Shown: in pieces, positions 36,131 to 48,600 of the stretch | Position numbering within the stretch: position 1 is the first letter of the stretch | Layout: each line of letters begins with the position of its first letter | Source of the DNA: Ephemerocybe angulata | Lineage: Eukaryota; Basidiomycota; Agaricomycetes; Agaricales; Psathyrellaceae | Assembly: GCA_013368325.1 (NCBI GenBank) | Contig: JAACJK010000068.1 | Span: 229,846 to 293,845 of the forward strand | DNA length: 64,000 bases | Direction of reading: 5' to 3' | Notes under the pieces: generated by a model | The model's database searches: none | The model's input: only the letters and a program-made list of their open reading frames with translations | Told to the model about the DNA's origin: nothing | Made by a program: the position numbers and the translations under genes

Positions 36131-37616
36131 CGCAAGCACAACCAGCAATAGAAATCTGGCTCGGGATCCCATGAGCCATGCGGCTCTCCGGCCTTGAGTT
36201 CACGTCATTACACTACTCTGTCAAGTGGACTTTGAACTGGTGGGTGTGTATATAATGGTCGCCCATCGATTGGCGTTTGCCCCCTTTCATCTTCTACTTT
36301 TTCCTCGGCCCCCTTCTTCCTCTCCCTTTCAAATTCAACCAGCACCATCTATCACTCCATTGATCCCACCCCGCTGCCCGCGCCCCCTCTAAAAGATGAA
36401 GAGCTCATACTCCTACAGAAGAGCCACCAAGATAAAATCATAAAGAACCCAACGAAGGGTCAAATTCATAAAGGATCGTGGGCTTGCGCCGACAGCACCA
36501 GTGGGCAGCGGTGCTTTGGACTGACGCTCGTCCGGCCCTCTCATCTGGAGACAGGATGGGCGGATCACCGGTGGGTGGTTATCTGGGTTCGGGACTTTTT
36601 GTTCTCATCCCTTTCCTCGCATTTTATGTTCCCTTGTTGCTGAAGCTACTCTAGCTGCGTCCCCGGACTGGCTAGAATTGTCACCTCGCCTTCTCCTCTT
36701 AAATGTTCCCCGCTCTGGAACTCACCTCTCTTGATCTTGGCTGACTATTCCTGTCAACTTGCTCCAACGAATCACCCTGCCGACCTCTCACCCCAACGAC
36801 TGGGCCCGAACTGTTAAAGGAACTGTGCACTGACTTTCTGCAAATCTGGGATATATGACGCTCAAGTCAATTTGGGAAATTCATCGCGTGAAGTCATTCA
36901 CCCATTACTGACCGCCTTCCTTACGACATACTCTGGCGGGCATTCCCACCTTCCAATACCCGATTCTGAAGAGTCCGCCACCCTCCACGACACGAGATCT
37001 CCGCTACGACCTCCTTCGGCCTTGCACCCAGCTGACATCCGGCCGACTGCGACTCGCTCGCGTGCTTAGCCACGTTCGATCTTGTCGTACGCCGACTGTT
37101 CGTCGTACTCCATGGAAAGGTCGATATGTCAGAACCGAAACTCGTCACGCCAATTTCCCAGCGGATATCGCTCGCGTACTTCATGGGTAGTAAGGAACGG
37201 GGCATGTTATTGTGTGAAATCACTAATGAATTCGCTGTACGTCGGAGGCTATAACCTCTGTATGGGCAGTGTAATGCACATTCATTTCACAAATCTATAC
37301 ACAGTGATAAGTGGCAGATGGAATGTGCGAAGGGATATGTGGTAGGAGGTAAATGGATGCCTCGCCCCGAATTCAATAACTACCGCTCGCTTCATAGTGG
37401 CTCGGGATTTCAATGAAACCTGAAGTCTCATTTAGATTCACCCCCTGGAAGCATCTACACAGTATATTCTATGTATTGTGTCTCGCCGCCCGATGCGGCC
37501 ATGTTGGGCGCCCATGCCACATAGCTGCATGGCCGCGCTCATAACTTCGACCTCGGCGGACCGCACACCCATTCACCGGAGGTCCGTTTCTCCGGAGCTC
37601 AGCATCGCAGGATAGG
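36131..37616. other. Intergenic, partly a third degenerate copy of the duplicated segment
   Basis: 36290-36390 is a C/T-rich tract. 36900-37140 shows weak similarity to 24700-24960 and 33050-33270 (GCTACGACCTCCTTCGG, TGTCGTACGCCG, AAGGTCGATATGTC). In this copy one frame reads R-L-P-Y-D-I-L-W-R-A, faintly F-box-like, before a stop. No gene is supported. Confidence 0.35.
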
Positions 37617-37625
37617 TATATAAAA
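37617..37625 (+). promoter_or_regulatory. TATA box of the secreted-protein gene
   Basis: TATATAAAA lies 110 bp upstream of the ATG at 37735, followed by a pyrimidine-rich leader. Position and sequence fit a fungal core promoter. Confidence 0.6.
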
Positions 37626-38505
37626 TACCTGCCTGCCCCTCTCTATGCAGTACTAAAACGTCCCTTCCATACTGCATAACCTCGCCCGCTCTCACTTCGC
37701 CCAATTCGCCAGACCCAGTCTCAATTTTGTAGTCATGAAGTTCGCTGGGATCCTCACCACCATCGTCCTCGTACTCCCGACAGTGCTAGGCGTCTCCATT
37801 TCCAATTCTGCCAATTCGAAGAGGAACGCGGGTCTCGACGGTGACGCCAGCGAGTACATGGACGTCATCCCACCTCTCGGTTATTCCGGCTACTCCGATC
37901 TAGAGGTTCGCGCTCCTGGTGACATCCAGTCCCTCGAGTCTCGCCAGGCCGTCGAGGTCGTTGCTGCAATCGGAGGTGCGATTGGTGGTATTCTCAAGAC
38001 TATCCTCGGGGAGGTTCAGAGAGACGAACAGGTAAGCCAGAACACGTTTCGACTCGGGAGGCTGCTTGAATCGTCCTCGATGGTGGATGTGACTGATGGT
38101 GGGGTGCAGGGACGCGGAGAGTTTACGCAGAAGACTGTAGTTGAAGGTCGAAGGCTTTGGCCAACCCTGAACTGGGTTATTTGCCACCCTGCTCATACTA
38201 CCCAGTTTGACGGGGAGCAGGGTGTATCGTGGGGCCATTCTCATGTTGAATTCGACATAAAGATCGGGGGTACTATTGGGTGCGCACGCTCATTCAGACT
38301 GCTTCCCACAACGTATACTTGCTAACGATGCTTGTTACAGGTATGAAGTCTATTGGTTTGAATCCGGAACTTTCGAACGTCATGGAGACGGCGGATTTCT
38401 CAACGTGAGTTGTATCTCTGGGTCGGTTTTCAGACTTTCGCTGAGATGCTCCTTTCATTATGAATGTCAGTGGGCATTTGTCGGGGATGTTGCTTCCACC
38501 TCTAA

Positions 38506-38542
38506 GGCCCTGTTCGGCAACTGTGGTGCGGTGCGGTGGGGC
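38506..38542 (+). repeat. Harbinger left terminal inverted repeat
   Basis: Begins GGCCCTGTTCGGCAACTG and pairs with 55220-55256. Flanked on the left by TSD TAA. Confidence 0.9.
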
Positions 38543-39766
38543 GGCGGTAGCTAATATTAGTCACGATTGTCACAAATGTAACGATTCGTCACACGCTCGT
38601 CACATTCGCGCGCGCGCGCAAGATTATCGTGATCTCGTTAGATTCTCAACGTATTCTTCATCGTTCACCCCTCTGTGTGCCAGAGATGGTCACATCTCGC
38701 CCCGGAATCCCTCAGGGGAGACGTATACCCCAATCTCCACGCAAAAATCGTGAAGAAAAGCACAAGAAGGCTGCTGCAGCACTTGTTGTCCTCTCAAGTG
38801 TTGCATGTGCCCTTTCTTATGCCTCCCCATTCTTCAATAAGGTCCCCATGCATACGTCTATCTTGACTGGGGAAATGTGGCTTCGAGAGCTGCTTGCAGG
38901 TAGAGCTATATCCCCACTCTATCTGCGATGTGCTCATCTATATCTTTATCTACATAGGACATCCTCGTCGCTTCCGAAACCAAATGGGAATGAACCAGGA
39001 TGTATTCCTTAAGCTCGTGCAGATGCTAAGAGATAAGGCAGGCTTAGCACCTACTCGCTATGTTTCTGCCGAGGAACAAGTAGCTGTCTTCCTCCGAATT
39101 GCCCGGACTGGTCTTTCGAATAGGGAGATGCAGGAGCGTTTCCAGCGAAGCGGCGATACTGTTTCGAAGTGAGTCCGATTATTGTTGCTCATTCTCTGGC
39201 CATCTTTTAACAAGTCTGAGGAGATGCTTTAGGAAAATCTTGGACATGCTCACATCTGATGAAGTATATTCATCATATGTGAAGCTCCCTCCTCCAAATG
39301 AAGTCCCTTTTGAGATCGCTAGCAAGAAGCGATTTGCAGAATACTTCAAGGACTGCTTGGGAGCTGTCGATGGATCACTTCTCGATGCACGAGTTTCTGA
39401 GAAGGATGCATCCAGCTTTCGCAGCCGGAAAGGCAGGATTTCTATCAATCTTTTTGCTGCATGCACCTTCTCTCTCCAATTCTGTTATCTTCTTTCGGGG
39501 TGGGAGGGGAGCGCAGCTGATAGCCGTGTACTCGAAGATGCACGCGAGGATGATTTCACTGTCCCCCCTGGGAAGTATTATCTTGGAGATGCTGGATTTC
39601 CCTTGTGCGATGCCCTGCTTGTTCCCTACCGTGGAGTGCGGTACCATCTCAAGGAGTGGGAGCGGGCTGGTCTTCGGTATTTGCATACTCTACATTTGTG
39701 CTTTTTTTGAAACTGACTTATTTCGATAGGCCTGCAACTCGCGAGGAGCTTTTCAATCTGCGTCAT

Positions 39767-40316
39767 TGTGGCGAAGACGCCGGCTGATGTCGGACGAGCG
39801 ACGAGCAGAGAGCAGAGAGCAGAGGAGCAGAGGTCGGACGAGCGACGAGCAGCGATGCAGATACAAGGGCTGTATAGTCAAAGGTAAATAGGATACAGGG
39901 AATAGGAGCAAAGCGACTATGTACCTGTATAGTCAAAGAGATCAAGTGGGGAATAATGAACGAGTAGCTACGAGTATATATGTGTCCAGATGATCTCGAA
40001 CGAAAATAGAACAATAGAATGATCCAAAGAACAATAGAGTCCATATGAGTCGATATGACTAAAAGGCAGCGCGCGGGCAGTGCGCCTGAGAACAAAGGTG
40101 TGAACAAGGTGTGAACGTGCTGTGCACGAGAATAAGAAGCACGAACGTGCTGTGCATGAAGTGAGGGGAAGGCTCAGAAGAGCGAAGGCAGGGTGAAGGT
40201 GTGCAAGGGTGTGCAAAGGTGTGTAAGAGTGTGCAGGAATGCGCACGAATGAATAGTAAAGGAAGAAATGAAAGGAAAAGAAGAGAAAATAGGTAGGCTG
40301 ACCGGTGTTCACGACA
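39767..40316 (-). repeat. Gypsy element 1 LTR (3' LTR of the minus-strand element)
   Basis: 550 bp, starts TGTGGCGAAG and ends GTTCACGACA on the + strand. I saw no difference from 52871-53420. It contains short GTGTGCAAGG-type tandem units. Confidence 0.93.
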
Positions 40317-40350
40317 TTACCCCCCTCCTAGAACTCATCGTCCTCGATGA

Positions 40351-43300
40351 CTATGGTCGGGGTGCCGTGGGGTGTCGAAGGTGGAACTCCGCGACGGCTT
40401 CAGCTGCATTCCCAAGGTTGGCAAGGGGTTCCCAAGAGTTCTCGCTGTCGTTGTAGCCCTTCCAGCTGATGAGGTATTCGACCCAGCGCTTTCGTCCACG
40501 CTTGACCTCCCTACTATCCAGCACGTCCTGAACTTCAAACTCTGTCCCGTCCTCGAGTTCAACAGGCTCTGGTGGGGGAGGTAGGATGCCGTTGGTGTCG
40601 TTCCCTTTCCAGGGACTAAGCTTGTCGACGTGGAAGACAGGATGGAGGCGGGATAGAGACTGAGGAAGTGCGAGACGGTAGTCAAGGTCGCCGACCTTCT
40701 CAATGACCTTGTAGGGGCCGAGCTGGAAGTCCCCAAGCTTTCGAGTGGGCACCTTGATGTTGATGTTCTTGGCGCTGAGCCAGACGTAGTCGTCTACAGC
40801 GAAGGTGTGTGCTGTCCGCTTCCCAGCTTCGAAGGTTGTCTTCTGGCGGGCTTTCTCCATTCGTAAGGCTGCTTCAACGTCTTTCCGGGTGTCTAGAAGG
40901 TCCTGGATGCGTTCGTTGACACCGCGGACCCCGGTGGTAGCGCCGATGGGAATGTTGAAGTGGGGGGAGTAGCCGTAGATAACCTCGAAGGGGGAGCGAT
41001 TATGAGCAGAGTGGATGCGGGAGTTGATGACGAACTCAGCCATGGGGAGGTGTTGGTCCCAATCGTCTTGTCGTCGACTGACATAGAAGCGAAGGTGCTT
41101 CTCAACTTCCTGGTTTGCGCGCTCAGTCTGGCCATTGGCCTGAGGGTGGTATGCCGTTGTGAGGTTGGATCCAATCCCGAGGCGTTGGAGGAGGGTGCGC
41201 ATGACATTGGAGGCGAACTGGGGCCCTCGGTCGCTGATGAAACGAAGGGGCAAACCATGGAGGCGGAAGATCTCTCGGTAGTAGATGTCGACGACCCCTT
41301 CAGTCGAGATGGTGGAGGAACAGGGGAGTGCGTGGATCTGCTTGGTGAAGAAGTCGGTGAAGACGATGACTGCGTCGAAACCGTGGGCAGGTGGTAGCTG
41401 TGTGATGAGGTCAACTCCAACAGCCTCCCAAGGGCCTTCAGGGACGTCCATGGGCTGGGTGAGGGCACGAGGGTGTTGGGCATGCTTGCGTCGGGCACAG
41501 AGGTCGCAGCCTTTGACGTACTTCTTCACAAAAGCGCGCATCGTGGGCCACCAGTACAACCGCTCGACCCGTTCGAGGGTTGCATGGTTCCCGGGATGGC
41601 CTGAAGTGGGGTCGTCGTGGGGACCCCGGTGGTAGCGCCGATGGGAATGTTGAAGTGGGGGGAGTAGCCGTAGATAACCTCGAAGGGGGAGCGATTATGA
41701 GCAGAGTGGATGCGGGAGTTGATGACGAACTCAGCCATGGGGAGGTGTTGGTCCCAATCGTCTTGTCGTCGACTGACATAGAAGCGAAGGTGCTTCTCAA
41801 CTTCCTGGTTTGCGCGCTCAGTCTGGCCATTGGCCTGAGGGTGGTATGCCGTTGTGAGGTTGGATCCAATCCCGAGGCGTTGGAGGAGGGTGCGCATGAC
41901 ATTGGAGGCGAACTGGGGCCCTCGGTCGCTGATGAAACGAAGGGGCAAACCATGGAGGCGGAAGATCTCTCGGTAGTAGATGTCGACGACCCCTTCAGTC
42001 GAGATGGTGGAGGAACAGGGGAGTGCGTGGATCTGCTTGGTGAAGAAGTCGGTGAAGACGATGACTGCGTCGAAACCGTGGGCAGGTGGTAGCTGTGTGA
42101 TGAGGTCAACTCCAACAGCCTCCCAAGGGCCTTCAGGGACGTCCATGGGCTGGGTGAGGGCACGAGGGTGTTGGGCATGCTTGCGTCGGGCACAGAGGTC
42201 GCAGCCTTTGACGTACTTCTTCACAAAAGCGCGCATCGTGGGCCACCAGTACAACCGCTCGACCCGTTCGAGGGTTGCATGGTTCCCGGGATGGCCTGAA
42301 GTGGGGTCGTCGTGGCACTGCTTTACCACCTCTCGCCGGAGTTCCTCGTCTGCTGGGACGTATACCTTGCCTCTGAACCGTACTAACCCGTTCTCCTCTG
42401 TCCACTCTGTCAACCCATTGACGAGTTTCTGGGGTCCAAACTTGCGCAGTTTCTCTAGCCCTCCCAAGACCACAGACTCGCGTGCACTTGCACGACGAAT
42501 TCGGTCTTCGAGGGGGTTGGTGAACTGGGAAGCGGCCGCGAGTTTGGCGAAGTGTTCAGGGCGGAGGACAGTGCGCTGGGTGTTGTCGTCAGAGTCCGAG
42601 ACGTGATGGTGGGGCATGCGCGAGAGGGGGTCAGCTTGGGTGTTAGCGGCACCCGGGCGGTGTTCGAGACGGAAGTCGAAGCGAGAGAGGTACAGGGCCC
42701 ATCTTGCCTGTCGTCGTGCCAGATCTTGAGCGGTGCGCCAGTACTTCAGGTTAGCATGATCGGTTACGATCCCGAAGGTGTCAGGGAGACCTTCCAGGAA
42801 CGGGCGCCAATCCTTAAGGGCTTCGATGATGGCTAGCATCTCCCGGTCATAGATCTCGTAGTTCCGTTGAGCTGGGTCCATAGACGCTGATCGGAAGGCG
42901 ACAGGGTGCCAAGCGCCGTCAGCAGCTTGCTGAAGAAGAGCACCTCCAGTGGCAAAGCCAGAGGCGTCGACTTCGATGCGAGTTGGGCGATCAGGATCCC
43001 AGAGGGCGAGGACAGGGGCCGAGATGAAGGCGTCACGGAGGGTTTCGAAGGCTTGCTGACGCTCGTCAGTCCATTCGAACAGGGTGTTCTTCTTAGTGAG
43101 GTCATGGAGGGGGCGGGCGACTTTGGAGAAGTCCTTGATGAAGCGGCGGTAGAAGTTGGCAAAGCCCAGGAATCCTCGGACTTCGCGGACGTTGCGCGGT
43201 ACGGGCCAGCCACGGACGGCTTGGACCTTAGCAGGGTCCATGCTCACCTCTCCCTCTCGGATAACCATGCCCAGATACTCAATCTCCTCCTTCTCGAACT

Positions 43301-43966
43301 CACACTTCTCAGGACGTAGGTAGAGGTCGTGTTGTCGCAGGCGACGAAGGACTTCGTGGGTGATGCGGCGGTGTTCTTCCAGGTCCATGGTGAAGATGAG
43401 GATGTCGTCGAGGTAGACCGCCACCTTGCCGGAGGCGACCAGATCTGAGAAGATCGAGTTCATGAGGCCCTGGAATGTGGCAGGTGAGTTGGTTAGACCG
43501 AAAAACATGACTTTGGGTTCGAAGAGGCCTCGGCTAGTAGCGAACGCAGCTTTCCATTCATCTCCCTCCTTTATGCGGACGTTGTTGTATCCCCAGCGGA
43601 CGTCAAACTTGGTGAAGTATTTGGCACCTCGAAGACGGCTGATGATGTCGGCGACAAGAGGGAGCGGGTACCGGTTCTTGATGGTATACTCGTTGAGACG
43701 GCGATAGTCCTGGATGAAGCGGAGTGTTCCGTCCTTCTTCTTGATGAAGAAGACCGGGGAGGAGATGGGCGACTTAGAGGGTTGGATGTATCCTTTGGCG
43801 AGGTTCTCCTGGAGGAACGTATCGAGCACAGCCTGTTCATCTAGGGACATGGGGTAGATCTTGGTGCGGATGTTGGCTGGAGCACCAGGCGTGAGCTCGA
43901 TGGCATGATCCCAATCCTTGTGGCTTGGCAGGCGAGTGGATTCTTGTTCAGAAAAGACGGCGGCGT
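40351..43966 (-). pseudogene. Gypsy element 1 pol, RT-RNase H-integrase-chromodomain part, broken
   Basis: From 43966 the frame continues that of the protease ORF across the element 2 insertion (H-Y-R-E-H-A then A-V-F-S-E-Q-E). RT has V-F-F-I-K-K-K-D-G, the catalytic Y-L-D-D box and F-F-G-L-T-N-S-P-A-T-F. RNase H has E-V-D-A-S-G-F-A-T-G-G. Integrase has the H-H-C-C zinc motif (..C-D-L-C-A-R-R-K) and D-D-E residues in G-V-D-L-I, I-S-D-R-G-P-Q-F and Q-T-E-R-A-N-Q-E. Frame is lost at ~41620 where a 695-bp duplication starts. A second integrase copy then runs to 40351 and ends in a chromodomain (V-E-Y-L-I-S-W-K-G-Y-N ... S-W-E-P). Not functional as drawn. Confidence 0.88.
40926..42315. repeat. 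695-bp direct tandem duplication inside integrase
   Basis: 40926-41620 and 41621-42315 appear identical; for example both encode the same out-of-frame translations. Since 695 is not a multiple of 3, the duplication shifts the pol frame. The junction shows only 1-4 bp of G-rich microhomology (GTGG|GGACC). Confidence 0.9.
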
Positions 43967-44217
43967 TGGACTAGGGTCCCAGATAGATAGAGAGATAGAG
44001 AGTCGACAGACGCAGACTCGGACTCACGTTTAGATTAGACTGTTTGTGTTTGTTGTTCGGCGCCTTCGGGCGCGTTGCTTAGACTCGATTCGCGTGTAGA
44101 TTAGAGAGCATTCCTTCTTGCTATCGCATCACATTCATCTTGCTGCTCATCGCTGGTTCTCATCGCTCCTTGGCCTCTCCTCGTCTCTCGTTGTGTTCTC
44201 GGATCCACACGGGTCCA
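43967..44217 (+). repeat. Gypsy element 2 5' LTR
   Basis: 251 bp, TGGACTAGGGTCCC ... CACACGGGTCCA. Identical by eye to 49880-50130. Confidence 0.92.
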
Positions 44218-44546
44218 TTCTGGTGACAACAGTGGTCGGCACACTCGCCGCTCACATCGCGCTCAGGGACAGTGACGTAGGCTCATCGCCGTAAATCGCG
44301 TGCAGGGAAAAGGGTTTAGGGACGTGTCTAGGGCTTATTTGGGTCTCGGAGTCTATCTGGCAACCCAGATCGTGAAATCGCACGCGTATCAGGCACAGCG
44401 GAAGCTATTTGGACGCATATATCCGGCTAACACAGCCTCGAGCACTGGCGAAAACAAAGAAGACGCTACCAGAACGTGGACCAGACGGTCGATTCGTCAA
44501 AACGACTACTGTTACACAGGACAACACGGCGGAAGAAGAGTACGAT

Positions 44547-45686
44547 ATGGTCGAGCGCATCGAGCCCTTCCGGGGCGACACCAAGGAGGAGGATCCCCAA
44601 GATTTCCTCAGTGCGTTTAACCGGTCCATGATAGGCCGGGCGGAGGCGGTCAAACTTGAGTATTTCCCGGACTTTTTGAAGCATGGCGGGGCGGCGAAGA
44701 AGTGGTTCAAGGCCCAACCCGATGCGACAAAAGCTTCGTGGACGCTGTTGAGGGCGGCATTTGAGAAGAGGTTTCCGGGGAGGGAGGTAGCGGACAAGAC
44801 GACGGAGGAGTACGAAGAGGAGATCCTGGAGCTAAGGCTGGAGAAGGGCGAGTTGGCGAAGAGGGTCACGGTGTCTGGGTGGCAGACGTGGTCGCATGTG
44901 GCGTGGGCGGATGAGATGGCGACGTTGGCACAGGGAGCCAGGAAGGAGGATAGCGCGCGCATCATCAAGGCGGTGCGTCGCACGATGCCGTCGATCCTGG
45001 GGGACTTGGTGGTCGGGAAGTACGACGAATGGGATGGTTTCTTGGAGGCGGTGCGAGACGTAGACATGGAGGTCCTGAAGAGGAAGGTTAGCGAGTGGGA
45101 AGCGGAGAACAAGAGGGTGGATGACCTTATTGCAGCGAAGTTGAAGGCGCTGGACATAAGGGGAGGTGGCGGAGGTGCGCAGTCGAGTGGAGGCAGTGGT
45201 TCGAGAGGTGGCGGTGGCGGCCAGCAGAGGTCTGGAGGAGGTGGAGGTGGGGGCGGCGGTAGAGGGCCGCGCACGGCGGAATTGGTGGTTACGGCGGATG
45301 TGAGAGCGGCGGTGAAGGCGGGGATGGACGCACTGAGGCATCAACCGGACACGGCGGAAGGCAGGGCGGCATACGCGCGTCAGGTGAAGGAGTGGGAGTC
45401 CAAGCACGGGGCCGACGCGTGGGTGTCGGAGAAAACCCCTTATCCCTTAAGGCCTGGTACTGCGTCGCCCGGGTCAGGCGAGTGCTTTGGCTGCGGGATG
45501 CTGGGGCATAGGAGGCAGGAGTGTCCGGTGCCGAGGGAGAAGCAGCTGTGGAGGCCGGAGGTTGCGTGGAGGACGATTTGTGCAAAGGTGCTGAGAGACA
45601 CGGTGGACGTCAGGTGGATGGGCTCGGCGTCAGACTATGGCGTCGGGAGCGAGGATGCGGGAAAAGAGGACGGGTCTCCGAACTAG
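44547..45686 (+). CDS. Gypsy element 2 gag
   Basis: The frame is open from 44409 or before; the first clear in-frame ATG is 44547 (M-V-E-R-I-E-P-F-R-G-D). It has a retrotransposon gag core (DFLSAFNRSMIGRAEAVKLEYF ... A-A-K-K-W-F), a Gly-rich linker (~45165-45270) and a C-terminal zinc knuckle C-F-G-C-G-M-L-G-H-R-R-Q-E-C (CX2CX4HX4C). A slippery heptamer G-GGA-AAA at 45659-45665 lies 21 nt before the stop and would shift ribosomes into the pol frame. Forms the virus-like particle shell of the element. Confidence 0.85.
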   Translation: MVERIEPFRGDTKEEDPQDFLSAFNRSMIGRAEAVKLEYFPDFLKHGGAAKKWFKAQPDATKASWTLLRAAFEKRFPGREVADKTTEEYEEEILELRLEKGELAKRVTVSGWQTWSHVAWADEMATLAQGARKEDSARIIKAVRRTMPSILGDLVVGKYDEWDGFLEAVRDVDMEVLKRKVSEWEAENKRVDDLIAAKLKALDIRGGGGGAQSSGGSGSRGGGGGQQRSGGGGGGGGGRGPRTAELVVTADVRAAVKAGMDALRHQPDTAEGRAAYARQVKEWESKHGADAWVSEKTPYPLRPGTASPGSGECFGCGMLGHRRQECPVPREKQLWRPEVAWRTICAKVLRDTVDVRWMGSASDYGVGSEDAGKEDGSPN

Positions 45687-48600
45687 ATGGGCAGGCGGAG
45701 ATCCAGGGTCAGTCGCAGGTCAAGAGAGTTAGAAGTTTTGGGGACATACGTGGTGTTAATGTGGGTGATACAAAAAAATCGGACGTGTTTGACCTGTATG
45801 ACGTTGCGCCCACGGGTGGTTCGGAGGAGTCGGTGCCATTTGAGTGCGAGATGCGGATAGAGGGTGCGAAGGGGTCTGTGAAGGTGCGGACGTCGTGGGA
45901 CGAGGGTGCGAGGACAGCGGTGATGTGCAGTCGGGTGTACGAGAGGTTGAAGAAGGATATTGGGCCGTTGCGGCCGTCGGTGAAGAAGTTCAGATTGGCG
46001 GATGGTTCAATTGTAACGGGAGCAGGCAGGTGGTCGGGCTACTTCAGCATAGGGAAGGTGAGGGCGTTGGGGGGATTCGAGGTGTTCGACAGCGGGGGAT
46101 GTTGGGAGTTCCTCTTCGGGAAACCATTGAAGAAGACATTCGACGTGGTGCACAGATATAAGGATGAGTGTGTGACGGTGGGGGACAAATACGGAAGGGA
46201 GGAAGTGGAAAATCAGTACGGAAAGAGTGGAAAGACGGATGGGGAATGCGTACCGGTGTGCGTGGTGGAGGAGATTGAAGGGGAGGTTGATGTGGGAAAG
46301 CCGGTGGATGTGTTTCATGTGTCGGAGGGAGTCTTCACGCGGTGGGAAGATCCGTTCAAGAAGGAGAGGGTGGCAGAGGTAGTGAAGGCGGTGGAGATAG
46401 GTGATGACTTGACGAGGGCGGAAAGGGCGGAAGTGGTGGCTCTGGTGGAAGAGTTCGCGGACTGTTTCGCGCTGTCCGTTAGCGAGGTCTTTCCGGTGGA
46501 GGGGGCAGTACACAAACTCAACATACCAAAAGACGCGAAGTTTTCGACGAAGGTCCGCCAACGGCCGATGACGCCTCCGCAGAGGAGTTACCTGCATGGT
46601 TGGATCGGGGAGATGCTGCAGGCGGGGATCATTGAGCAGTGCGACCCGGAACGGGTAAAATGCGTCTCACCGACGACGTTGGCTCAGAAGGCGCACGGTG
46701 GAGAGGGGTTGACTATGGATGAACTGAGACACAGGGTGAACGACGAATGCGTGAAGGCGGGCATCGCCTCGTTCTTCGAGATGCCGCCGAGGGAGGAAAA
46801 GGTCGAGGAAGTAGTCGAGGCGAAGGAGGAGAAGCCGAAGAAATGGAGGGTGTGCCAAAACTTTGGCGAGGTCAACCGTGTGACGACAATAGCGCCGATG
46901 CCGCAGGGGGATATCCGGACGAAGCAGAGAAGGTTGAGCGGACACAGGTATTTGTCGGTGTTCGACTTTGCGTCGGGCTTCTACGCGGTGGTGGTGGACG
47001 AGGAGTCAAGACCGTATACGGCGTTTTACATCGAGGGGATGGGCTTCTTCTGGTACGTCAGGATGCCGTTTGGGCTGATGGGGGCACCAACGGAGTTTGC
47101 GAAGATGACGGCGAAGCATTTGCATGACCTGCTGCTGCAGGAGTTGATGCAGTTGTTCGTCGATGATGGTGGAACGGCGGCGGACGAGTTTGGGGAGATG
47201 ATGGGGAAGCTGCGGGTAATCTTCGAGAGGGTGAGGGAGAGGAGACTCTCGTTGTCAGCGAGCAAGACGAAGTTGTTCGTGACGGAGGCGGTGTTCGCTG
47301 GGGCGCTGGTGGGGCCGAGCGGGGTGAAGCCGGACAGGGCGAAGTTGACAGCAATCGTGAACTGGCGCGTGCCGGAGGACGCGATGGAGCTATCGAGGTT
47401 CTTGGGTTTGGCGAGCTGGTTTAGGGATCTGATCAGGGGGTACGCTTTGGAGGAGAAACCGCTGCGGGACTTACTGGGCAAAGTGGAGTTGCCGAAGGGA
47501 TATTCAAGGGCGGTGTATCGACGGGTGATGACGGCGTTCAAGCTGGAAGGGAGGTGGAAGGGTGAACACGACGTGGCATTCGCGAAGCTGAAGGGGATAC
47601 TCACCTCGGAGCCTGTGTTGAAGGAACCGAAGTTCGACGGCTCCAACTTCATCGTGACGACGGATGGTTGTCAGGACGCGTTCGGCGCGGTTTTGGCGCA
47701 GAGATTTTCGGTGGTGTTGGCAAGCGGGAAGACGGTCGTGAAGATGTTCCCGTTGGCGTATGCGTCGAAGAGGACGTCGAAGACGGAGCGAAGATACAAG
47801 TCGTTCTTGCTCGAGTTCGCCGCACTAAAATTCGGGCTCGACAAGTTTTCGGACATCGTATGGGGGTTCCCGGTGGAGATCGAGACGGACTGCCAGGCGC
47901 TCAGGGACATGCTGATGAATGACAAAATTAGCGCGACGCACGAGAGGTGGAGGGACGGGATATGTGCTCACCAGATTGTGGACGTGCGACATGTTCCGGG
48001 GAAGTCGAATGTAGTGGCGGATGGACTGAGCAGAGCGGCAGAAGGGAGACCATACGAGGATGGCGATGGGAGCGAATGGACGGTGGACGAAGGGTGGGAG
48101 GACGTAACGGGGCTGGTATATGATTTGTGGCGGGTGGAGGCGACGACAGACGAGGTGGCAGCTCTCTTGGGGAGGTTCGCCAAGGTGCCGATGTTCGTGG
48201 AGGCCATTAAGGCGCTGGTGGAGTTGCAGGTGGGGGAGACCGAGAGGGGGAGAAGCAAGGCGAAGCACAGGGCGGAAAACTACGTGTTGGACGATGGAAA
48301 GTTGTGGAGGCTGGACAAGGGGAACACGACGAGGGCGAGGGGGAAAGTAGAGTGCATCAACAGGGAGGAGGCTGTGGAAATGGCGAGGAAGACGCACAGG
48401 GAAGGTGGTCATTGGGGAAGAGACGCTGTGAAGGTTAGCATGATGGATAAGGTGTGGTGTCCGGGGCTGGATGGAGCAATCGTGGAAGCTATCAGGGAGT
48501 GTGGGCCGTGTCAGAACTTCGACAGAGGACCCAGAACGATCTCGCTACTCAATCCGATTACGAGGCGCCATCCATTCGAGCTGGTGGTGGGAGATTACCT

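Noticed and set aside
40190..40250. Repeats like GGTGTGCAAGG resembling a CRISPR array
   Set aside because: Short, irregular units without spacers inside an LTR of a eukaryotic retrotransposon.
40960..42606. Long + strand frames over the gypsy 1 integrase region
   Set aside because: They are antisense shadows of the pol coding sequence and occur twice only because of the 695-bp duplication.
44405..45585. Proline-rich minus-strand frames opposite gypsy 2 gag
   Set aside because: Antisense of the Gly-rich gag linker and adjacent G-rich coding strand.
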